A stretch of 64,000 nt of DNA from Hanleya hanleyi (taxonomy: Eukaryota; Mollusca; Polyplacophora; Lepidopleurida; Hanleyidae). Each line of letters begins with the position of its first letter. Position 1 is the first letter of the stretch. The translations under genes and the position numbers were made by a program. The notes below the pieces were generated by a model. It made no database searches, was not told the DNA's origin, and saw only the letters and a list, made by a program, of their open reading frames with translations. The DNA lies in the NCBI GenBank assembly GCA_036873755.1, contig JAVTVY010039170.1, positions 62,001-126,000 of the forward strand, in the 5' to 3' direction. Shown in pieces: positions 46,701 to 58,700 of the stretch.

Positions 46701-49700
46701 AGGGATTTTCACTAGATAAGCTGCTTAACGTGAGAAGATCACAGATTTCTGAAACCTTAACAATGTTTTAGCAGATTAGAAACAGAGATTAAACTCGGAT
46801 AGGGTTTCAGGGCTGTATAGACAGATTTCTGATTTCTCTACCAGCGTGATGTGGAATTGCACATTTTTTGCTGAAGAAATATTACGCTGTCAATGGCGAA
46901 TTTGAGTTTATTTCTTTAAGAATTTAGTGTGAAACACTATGACGCAGATGTCTACAAAGAAAGCAATAAGATTGCACGCATGTATATGAACATTGCAAGA
47001 ATGTGCCAGTTTACATCTGCAAGTTCTCTCCCCTGATTTTGCTCCTATAAGGATTGGAAAAACTCTATCCGTCTCCTTGATGTGGGATGCATGTGGCACA
47101 TGTACTTCATATACATACCAATGAACTATATATCGCTGTCACACCTCACTCTGTCTAATTTGACCTCACAGTTGCCGTGGTTATATCAGTTGGTGAGGTA
47201 TACATATGTCCACCCAATCACATTTATAAAGGCATAGGTCTGTCACTGAAAATTATGCCAACATTGCTTCAACATTGGATGGATTTCTATGGGGCTCACT
47301 TTTTCTTGTTCTGTACAGTACTTGTAGGAACATCCACTCAAATTATATTGCAAAATTAATTTCTTTGCAGGTACATTCAGGCTGCTACATTTCCCAAAGA
47401 TATGGTCATACTTCTAGACACCAGCGGGAGCATGCATGGCTTACGTATGTCCATAGCCCGGAAAACTGTGGACGAAATCCTCGACACTCTCAGCGATAAC
47501 GATTTTTTCAACATCATTCTTGTAAGAATGCATCTTGTCTATTGTGAGGAAGAAGTTTGGGTGTCATAGGTGCATGAACAACCTCTGTTCACATAGAAAA
47601 ATTTGGTGTCAAATTTGATCAATCTTTGCATTATACTCAGCCAAAAAATAATCTGAAAACATGTGTACTATTACATCAGCTTTCTGTTATTGTCTGTTCC
47701 AATGGTTGATATTCAAATAAGAATCTATTGTTCAGACCTTTATATTAGTGAACCACCCGTCTACACTCATTCTTGTATCCAGAAACTCTTTCTTCTCTTT
47801 TGTTTTGTGACCCTTTAATACATGCAAGATGGAACATTCCAATGGCGACTGTCCGGGCTTTGAAGATTTCCCTCTTGATACAATGATAAATATTATGCCC
47901 AAACTATGATGTGCCCAAATTAGAGAACAAAAAAAAACTATTTAGAGAACTATAAAAACTATGTCATATATGAGTCGAAACTTACCTATTTTGTCAGAAA
48001 TTCATGAACTTCAGATTTTCACTAATTTGGGCACATTTCCCTGCCAAAAAACATTTTGACGTACCGAATAGAGGATGTGCCCAAATTAGGGTAATTTGAT
48101 ACCCTTACTCACACATTTTCTATCGGACACACGCAGTTAACCTTCAGTGTGGTCTCATCATAATGCTCCTGTTCTGTATTCGCCATTCCTAGATAGACGA
48201 GTTTGAATGCAGTTCTGCACACATCCGCATTTAGAACAAGGTCAATGCTGTTGTCACCATGGCATTCATGGAAATTCACGTAATTCAGGAACGTCATGGA
48301 GAACTCTGCAATGTGAGGGTGCTCTGTGACATTGTGACGGCGCCAATTATGATGTTGAAAAGTGACTCTTTAGAACCGCACATTCGTTCTCAAAATGAGG
48401 TCAAAGCTCCCTGACATCCATTTTCGAACTCGCCAAAGAAAGGATATGGCATATGGCTTGTCATACAATAGTCCAGAGAGAATGACAGGGAACTGCTATC
48501 GGTGTTGATCAGAACACTACACTGGGCATAGTGTATCTCATTTGGATAACTGGCATATTCCATTCCTTTCAAGGAACTCATGCTCTAATTACAAGAAGCT
48601 CACTTATCAAGTCCATCATCAATCAGTAACTGAACAGTACCAAATGGTCACCTATCAGTAACTGAACAGTACCAAATGGTGACCTATCAGTAATCACACA
48701 GTTTATTGATGGTAACCAATCAGTAACTGACCAGTAGTCTTCAAGGTAGAACAATACTGCAATTAAAGTTAAGACCGTGCAGGCTACCAATTGGTCGTCG
48801 ATCAGTTTCTGGTTAGTAACTAGAAAAAACCTGTCATTTACTGCCACAGGATAATTGTTCGGTACATGTTAACTGCACAATACTGTTCAGTCGGGACTTC
48901 ATGGTGCCAAGCTTAAAGATGTAATCAGCCTCAAAATCTAGATTGCCATCAAGTTTTCTGAAACTCTGTGAGAGTGACATATGTTACAACAGATACAGAA
49001 TGAAGTACATTTGACCACATTAATCTCAACTTGTGGCTAGGGTTCATGAGAAAATGGGAGGAAATGATCATCAAAAATGAATGTCATGGCATGCCATTTA
49101 TTTTTTCAATGGCTACTGTGTGGCTTGGTTGTCAACATTGCAACGTCACAGTTGAAAGTGGGCATCATCACTCACTGCTTGTTGGATGATGTCATAAAGT
49201 AGAGTGTCATCAAAGTGGACTAAAATTTTCAACTTTCTCTGACTGATATTCTTGCTTACACTGTATATATTGACCTTGCTGTTATTGAAATAAAAAAAAA
49301 ACTATGCTGCCTCAGATGCTTCGATGCTGAAAACAGTGTAGTTGAGAGTTGAAAATTTTCTCCAATCTTGATACTGATTACATTTTTATCATTTCTGTGC
49401 TGTACCAAGAGGTTATCATTTCTGTGCTGTACCAAGAGGTTATCATTTCTGTGCTGTACCAAGAGGTTATCATTTCTGTGCTGTAGCAAGAGGTTGCCAA
49501 CAGGAAACTGAGCAGTACTTAGTGGTGCAGATCGATGAAAGTATACCTTTCTTATGAGAGAATTTATGGTAGCTGAATTCACTTTCACTTTCTGTTTCCA
49601 GTTTAATAAGACCCCATCATATTTGGATGACTGTCTCAATAGGACATTGGTCCAAGCTAATGCAGACAACCGGAGACGTCTTGGAGAGGCCATTGCTAGC

Positions 49701-52700
49701 GTGAAAACTAAATATGTGGCCAACTTTGAGAAAGCTCTCGTAGAAGCATTTGAACTTTTTGAACATGTGAGTTTTTGTATTCTGTTTCTTCATGTCAAGA
49801 TGAACTATCTCTCTGCTAGTGACACAGATCTGACAGTCATGAATAAGGACAGATAATTCCTATATTATTACAACATTCATACCTGTTATTGTATTTTCAG
49901 AAATCTTCCTATAAAAGGATATATTTTTGGGAAAATCACAAAGAATTGTTCTAAAGAGAGACAATCCAGGCCTTCAAGTGACTTCTGTATTTCCTATAAT
50001 TCCTATGTTTTCCTCTATGTAGGCCAAAAGCTCCTATATTTCCTATATTTTGATATTAATATATCAAATATATAATTAATATTTCTTCAGCAAAAACTTC
50101 CACTAATGCTCTGAAATGAGTGAAATTGACAAAAGATTAAATACATTAATTTCAGAAAAATTTGTTTGCCTTGTGCTCCGCTCGAAAAATAAGAAATACA
50201 ACATCATTTAAATCTCTCTTTGTTGAACCAAGCAGCAGGGTCTCCTCAATCTCCACCCCTATCACCGCATTCAGTGGAAATAATTTGATTAAACACCGGT
50301 AAACTACCAAGTTTGGAACCTACAATGTAGTAGTGACCCATCTTACACTCCTTTATTTCATATATTTTAATAAGAAAATTCCTATATTTCCCGTATATTT
50401 TGGCAAATTTTCTGCTAATTTTCTCCTATATTTTCAGTGTTAGCCACTTGAGGGCCTGACAATCTCATATACTTCTTCTCATATTGTACTATGATCTCTG
50501 GCCTCATTGATTTGAGACCTGCATGTCCAGGCCTGGGGGATAGAGGGCCATTTTGCCCCCCTCCCCTCCTAAATATTTTTCTTACCACTTGAGCTAGGGA
50601 GCTGAAATTCACCACACTATACCCTTGGGTCGAGCTCTGATAGAAAATGTAAAAAAAAATCCAAGATGGCCACCATGATGACATCACAGTGACGTCATTT
50701 TCAAAAAAGCATATTTGTTTGTCTTTGCAAAAACTGTATGATAAAAATAAAATGTGAAATAAAATAGCTTTCGCTCACATTATCTCACAGAAAAGCAGGA
50801 ATTTTTAAGAAAACATCACTTTTCTGGTATCCCACATGGTCGCCATTTTGATCTACCCATGATCCTCTGCCCCCAGGGATATATGCAAATAGTCTCAAAA
50901 TGACCCCAATATGATAAACTACAGTCATGCAATTCCCTCCCCCCAAGGCCTGGTATGGTTAAAAAGACTTTGGATGTAACACAGCATGACCTATCTTATT
51001 GAAACATTTTGTTCCAGATTCCCATACTTCCTTTGTACAGTTTCCGATGTCCTGCTGGGCCTGGCAAAGCAAGTTTATCTATTTCACAACAGAGTTTTTT
51101 TCCTGGTCATACCCATATCCCTATTAACACCCTCGATCCCTCTCCTTCCTTCCTTTTAAACCTTTGAACCCTAGAGTTTCCACATCTATTAACCCCTGAC
51201 ACTGAGTTTCCTGCTAAAATAGAGATAAAAACGACAATTTTGTCAGAAGCCTCTCGGGTATATACATTTTCTGAACAGCGCTGTTCACCCCTTTCAGACT
51301 CTCGGAGTGGCTGCATATCCCATTTGGACTTGGGCGACCAAACTATATCTGTGAAGCGGATAAATGACCCGGCCTCTCAGGTTCTAAGGCTTAAAGGATT
51401 TTAAGTCCTCGTCGTCTTGCACAGTTTATCATTATCCTGGAATAATCAAGTACTTAATACTAGCTACTTGCAGGGGATTTCAGGGTCATGTTGATATTCA
51501 CTGAAGTGTATGTCAAGATAAAAGGGGGGGGGGGGATGTTAACCTTCTTCGCAAACAAGCTGACATGTTATAATGCTATTATGTTTATTACAATTATGTA
51601 TTTTCATTTTTCTAGGCAAAGAACGATTCCAGGGGTACAGGCTGCTACACGAATAAAGTCATTATGTTGATCACCGACGGGGCCCCAGAAAATTATGAAT
51701 GGGTCTTTAAAAAATACAACTGGGGGGAGAATGATACTGTGTATGTGAGTGTACATTTCTATCCAATTTTTCTCCGACATTTGTTTAATGTTGATGTATT
51801 AACTGGTCATTCTGTCTCATGTTTTACTCAGTTTAATTTCAAATTAATGCAAAGAACTGTCATGATATTAGAGTAGTTTCAAATTGATGTTATATTCTAG
51901 AATAATATATGCAAAATTTGATTGTTTTAGATTTTTTTTTTTTTTTCCAGTTGTTAGTTCAATGGCAAAATCAATTTATGATAATTGAAAGTGTGAATAC
52001 ATATCTTTTAAGAGCTTGTGATGAAGAGATTAGTCACTGAATAAATTATAATTCAGAGTCCCGGGCATCATGGGATATCTTCCAGTTTTAAACATTTCAT
52101 TGGTCAGTTCAAATTTTCAAACCTAAATCTGGTATTTCAATTGGCTTGTACAGACAAATGAGAGAACATCCAGTCAATCACAAAGTTTCTGTAGAGATCC
52201 ATTGGTTCATGCAGCTTCTGATAGTTTCTGTGGCATTTTCTTCCCAGGTGCGAGTCTTCACATATTTAATTGGCAGAGAAGTATCGGATAGTCGACAAGT
52301 TCGCTGGATGGCATGCGCTAATAAAGGTTTGTTCATGTGGTCATTCTATTGTTGTCATAGAAGCCTAAGGCGAGATCAAGCTCCACTACTTGCTTTGCTT
52401 CGCCAGATTGGGCTCGGTATTACTGTGAAGATCAAATGCTAGGTGTGCATTGCATTGCCTAATCATATGCCGCTTTACAGATACACGTCTCCCACTTCTG
52501 TTATTGATATCACCTCGCTGCCACAGGAGGACTATTATGGCTCCCCTGATTGGTTCTTCAAGCTAGACAGGAAGGATAACTCATACTCCATGACTTCACA
52601 CACACACGGTGGTGCCCCTCTTTTCCATAACGCAGTGGGCAATAGTAAGAACAGGTGAAGCAGAGCCTGTAGAAGGACCTGCCTTGTCTCAAGGAGACAA

Positions 52701-55700
52701 GTGGAGCCTTTTCACAGAAACAGCTATTGGAGCCATTCCATAGAAACAGCTAGGTGGCCATATCCATAAAAACAGCTAGTGGAGCCATTCCATAGAAACA
52801 TGTTGTGCAGCCATTCCATAGAAACAGCTAGTGGAGCCATTCCATAGAATCATGTTGTGCAGCCATTCCATAGAAACAGCTAGGTGGCCATATCCATAAA
52901 AACAGCTAGTGGAGCCATTCCATAGAAACATGTTGTGCAGCCATTCCATAGAAACAGCTAGTGGAGCCATTCCATAGAAACAGCTAGGTGGAGCCATTCC
53001 ACAGAAACATGTTGTGCAGCCATTCCATAGAAACAGCTAGTGGAGCCATTCCATAGAAACAGCTAGGTGGAGCCATTCCATAGAAACAGCTAGTGGAGCC
53101 ATTCGATAGAAACAGCTTAGCTAGTGGCGCCATTCCATACAAACAGTCAGTTGAGCTATTCCATAGAATCGGCTAGCAGCCCACACAACTCAGAAAAGTT
53201 ACCCCGGCAAAAATAATGTCATATTAAAATAATTCCTATTTAACACCATGTTAAATATTGCTGAGGTGAACTGATTATGCCACGGCATTTACCTCAGCAA
53301 TTGCCGATTGCTGAGGTGAATTGTGTGGGCTGGGCTAGAGCCATTTCTGTTGTTGCCAAAGAAACAATGGAACTATTTCTTTGTTGCCATCGAGCAGTTG
53401 GACAGTTCTTCTGTTGCCACATAGAGAGGGGCCATATTTCTTTGTTGCCATGGACAAATGTTGATGGATGTTCAGACAATTTTAGAATTTCTTGATAATA
53501 ATAACTTTATTGCAGATATTCATACTTGTACTGCAGAAAAAAAAGAAGAAGAAAAACGTTGTTATGACACAATTTCACATCTCGCATCACATCAAACTCG
53601 GCATGAATAGTGAACTGTTCACCCTATTACGATTGGCAAGGCAGCAAATGAACTGACAACAGTATTGTCACAGCACAGGGCTTTATTTCTTTAACTGTTT
53701 ATAGACTTCTTCCATATTTTGTGAAAGGACATTATTGTTTTTTACGAAGATTTGAGAGGCACTATTACGGCTTGTAAGACCCAACAACCATCTAAAGACA
53801 TTGTTATAACATACATGTACAGTGATTCTTGCACATTGTAGACTGGACAAAAGTACTCCCAAGTTCAGAGCAGTAGAGATTTTCAGCATCATGTCTTAAA
53901 AATATGGCATTGGATTTCCACAGAACAACTGAAAAATCTACAAAGGAGAAAATTAACTCTGATACAGAGAGAGATCTAGAGAGAGAGAGAGAGAATTAAG
54001 GTTTAACGCCGCAGAGCTTAATTGTCAGTGATACATAAATGAATTGAATACATTTGACAGTGCTCATTTCGAGAAATACTTTCTACACTTTTGTAAAGTT
54101 CCTGAACAGGTCAGAGAGAACCAACCTCTCTAAAATGGAGGTAAAAAAGGTCATTTTTGTCCAATAAATTCAAGAATATATTGAATGAAGAGACATCTGT
54201 CCTAGGTGACCATGGACATATATATCCGCATTGGATGATAATGAAAAATCAAATTGTCATCTTTGTAATTTGCATAAGAATAGACATGATCCGTTCTCTA
54301 TTAACAATTAGATTATGCACACTTTCATTGGAAAAAGACAGTTACGTCAAAAGTTATGAAAGCAAAAACGTCCTTTTTTAACTCCATTTTAAAGAGGTAG
54401 TTCTCTGTAATGTACTGAAAGACTTGCATGAAATAGCATGATCTGTGTTGATACTTTACAGGCTACCATACCCATATCTCAACAATGGCAGATGTTCAGG
54501 AAAACGTACAGGTTAGTGCACAATTCAATTGCTATATATATATAATTTTTTTTAGCTCATCCGGGCCGAAGGCCCGATGGGCTAATGTCATGGCGTGATT
54601 GTCCGTCGTGCGTCGTCAGTCGTCCGTCGTGCGTAAACATCTTATTCTCTGAAACCACTTGGCCAATTAAGCTGAAACTTGGCATGCATGTTCCCCCTAA
54701 TGAGTACACCAGAATTTGTTCATGCGGTGTCGATATGATTTTAAATATGGCGGCCATCTTGGATTTCCCCATGAAACTTTGTTATCGCGATTTCTCAGGA
54801 ACTACTGCATGGATCTTTCTCAAATTTGGTACACAGGTTCCCCTTGGGGTCTAGTTGTGCAAGATACCTTTTGTGGTTCGATTCAAAAATCCAATATGGC
54901 CACCAGGCGGCCATCTTGGATTTCCCCATGAAACTTTGTTATCGCGATTTCTCAGGAACTAATGCATGGATCTTTCTCAAATTTGGTACACAGGTTCCCC
55001 TTGGGGTCTAGTTGTGCAAGATATCTTTTGTGGTCCGATTCTAAAATCTTGGATTTCCCGTGGAAACATTGTTATCGCGATTTCTCAGGAACTACTGCAT
55101 GGATCTTTCTCAAATTTGGTACACAGCTTCCCCTTGGGGTCTAGTTGTGCAATATACCTTTTCTGCTTCGATTCGAAAATCCAATATGGCCACCAGGCGG
55201 CCATCTTGGATTTCCCCATGAAACTTTGTTATCGCGATTTCTCAGGAACTACTGCATGGATCTTTCTCAAATTTGGTGCACCGATTTCCCTTGGGGTCTA
55301 GTTTGCAAGATACCTTTTGTGATCTGATCCGAAAATCCAATATGGCTACCAGGCAGCCATCGTGGATTTCCCTGTGAAACTTTATCATGATTTCTCCGGA
55401 ACTACTGGACGGCTCTTTCTCAAATTTGGTACACCGATTTCCCTTGGGGTCTAGTTTGCAAGATACCTTTTGTGATCTGATCCGAAAATCCAATATGGCC
55501 ACCAGGCAGCCATCTTGGATTTCCCCATGAAACTTTATCCCGATTTCTCAGGAACTACTGCATTGATCTTTCTCAAATTTGATACACAGGTTCCCCTTGG
55601 GGTCTAGTTGTGCAAGATACCTTTTCTGGTCCGATTCGAAAACCCGATCTTGAATTTCCCCATGAAATTTTGTTATCATGAATTCTCAGGAAATTACTGC

Positions 55701-58700
55701 ATGCATGGATCTTTGTCAAATTGTGTACACAGCTTCCCCTTGTGATCCAGTTGTGCAAGATACCTTTTTTGGTCCATTTCAAAAATCCAATATGGCCGAT
55801 CTTGAATTTCACATGAAACTTTGTTATCATGAAATCTCAGGAAATTACTGCATGGATCATTTAGTGTTCAGGGGAGACAACACAAGTTAGAAACTCATCT
55901 ATTGCAGTTCTTTAGTAAAAATTTCTTACAGCTACTTTCTCCAGTTACAGCCAGATGAGCTACAGTGCCGTGGCACTATCTTTTTTAGCAAATTTAAGCT
56001 GCTACAGCAATCCTGTACATTTGATTTTCAGGTGAACAGATGTGAATCTTCTTTCAACAAACATATGGTTCATGAGGCACAGATTGTATTCATACTTGTG
56101 GGTACTAAAGTCATTTATACAAAAATAATGCACTCTGGTACCATGTTGGTTGGTGCCAAGTGATATGTTGTTTTAAGGGATGTGAAACTCCTGTAGAATG
56201 ATTTATACGAATTGTGCTGGTTTTATACAGAGGTATGTACAAGTACTGAGTGGGCCGATGGCTCGATCGCGTAGACGGAAACGGTCCGTTCATACCATCT
56301 GGACTAGTTTGTATGAGGATGCAGGGGTAAGAGTTAATCTTGGTTTAACCATCCCCTCTAGTGCTTGTACAGGCCATCGTTTTTAGTTGTAGTAAGTAAT
56401 TTTCACCAACTTATTAGTTATGCCTACCAGCAACTCCCCGGCTTTATAAGCAAGCTGCTTCTTGTTTCAATATGTTGTAGGACAATATGCTATCAACCCT
56501 TTTAGTGATCTTGTATTATTTTTCTTTCCCATTGAAGTTGATGTGTAAGCCGGCATCAAGGATGTTTATCAGATTCAACATAAGTGTAAATAATCCAAAT
56601 AATTTGAAAATCCCTCACACCCAGTTTGTCGATCCTGATAAAATTTTTAAAACTTTTTGCTAACTGTTTTCAATTCAAGATTATCACCCAAAATTATTCT
56701 CACCAAAGCTTTGGTTCAGTTATCTTCAAGACCATTTGATTTCAATTAAAAGATTCTATTCTTTTGAATAAATTTAATTTATCCAGTGCCAGTGTACATT
56801 GCAGCTAGTATTAACTGGGTTGAACTGGGATGTTTTTGTGCACACAGTAAAAATAGATCAGACACTTCTTGTAAGAGGTGACTAACTGGGGCACCCTTAG
56901 AATTTCTGAGTGTGAAAAGGAATAGGACCATTGGGGTCCTGGGTGTTAAATGAAATAGCTATTGGTTTTCCGGGTGTGAAAAGTAATAGGACCCTACCTT
57001 AAACTGGGGTGGATTCGGGCGGTTTTTGAGGGTTTTTTTTTATGTAGGACTTTCATTTTTCATAAAAAATTGACCATATGTAGCAAAACTGTTAAATGAG
57101 ATATAGAAAATAAGACATGCAATTTTCATCCATATCAGAGTATTATTAATTGTGTTAATTTCGTCCAAAGATTGTCATCTCACTGGATGGAGGGAAATTC
57201 CTTCTGCGGGGTATATTCGGACACATAGGCACTACTTAAAACACTTTAGAAAATATGTGATCCGTTTTACTAGATTCTGAGCCAAAGGGAGTGGTCAGGG
57301 ACGGGCCAGAAAGGTGGGACAAAAATGAACCAAAGGGAGATAAATCTTGACTTGCCAAAATATTATTTTTTGCCCTGTGAACTTACAATTGTTGAATAAT
57401 TCCATTTTAAAACCTCTTAAAAAGACTGGCACCAACAATTCCGAGGCTGCAAAGCTCATCACTGATTGAAAATATTCCCCAAACTGTAGACCTAGTAAAG
57501 AGAGGAAAGGTATGAACCACAAATTTAAACTGGGAGCCACATGTCAATGCACCCATTGGTGCACTGGGGCAAACTTTGTTTTAGAATTAAATTGAGAAAG
57601 ATCCATTAATCTTAGCCTGTGTGACTTCCATTCAGTGTTAATATTAATTACTCCACTGCTTTGTGCCTGCATGTTACCTCTGCTTGATCGTTGCTTTGCA
57701 GAAATATATCAAAGTGCTGAGCAGACCTACACTTAAGGAGGCAGATAGAAATGTCGCTTGGAGCCCTGTTTATCTCGACTACCTCCAGTCTTTGGAGGAC
57801 GCCGCAAAGGTGCGTTATTCACCGAATCTGTTGGGAGAATTTTTTTTTTTTTCAAATTTAATAAATTTGACCCAGTAGTAAAATGAGAACAAGCTTATAA
57901 AAAAAGGAATCCATTATTATATGTCGATTATACAATGGCCTGTCCAATTCCTGTCTCCTCAACTTTCTCTGCCTGCATATGCCCAAAGAACTCTAAATCT
58001 CAAATGAAATATATGGACATGATCCGTGGGAAAATACAATGGATCTTCACCAAAACTCTATGATTGGCTGGATTCCAAATTTCTCCTCAACCAATGAAAA
58101 TGCCAGATTTCATTTTGAAAATTTGAATTAGCCAATCAACTATTTAAAACCTGGAAGTTACCCCTTAGTGAATCAAATTTTCTTAAAAATACACAGAAGC
58201 AATTATTATGGTTTATCAAAGGAGCACATAGTCATAACACATTTTGTTCCTTAATTTGCATGCACAGTACTTTTTTACATTTTGTTCTATTAATTGCACA
58301 GCTGGAGAAGATGACTGCTAAGGAGGTAATCAAAGTTGATCAAAATTGTGTTGTTTCATTTGATTGATTATCTGTTTTGTTTATTGTGTTGTTTGATTTG
58401 ATTGGTTTATCTGATTTGTTTATTGTGGTTCAATTTGCTAAGGCCAGTGGTTCTCTTTCCCATTGCTTCACTGTTGGACACTGTATGTCCCTGGGTTAAG
58501 ACTCGTGCCATCAATAAGTGCATATTCAGTGCCATACCAAAAAATGTTTTGCTATAGTGACCATTGCTTATTTATGGGCATTAGATATAAAATGGCATAA
58601 ACTAAGGTGATTTTCATGGCACTGACAGTAGCAAATGAATCAAAAGAAGTACATTTTTACCCAGAATGTCAGCGTGTGATCAGATATATTAAATGGAATT

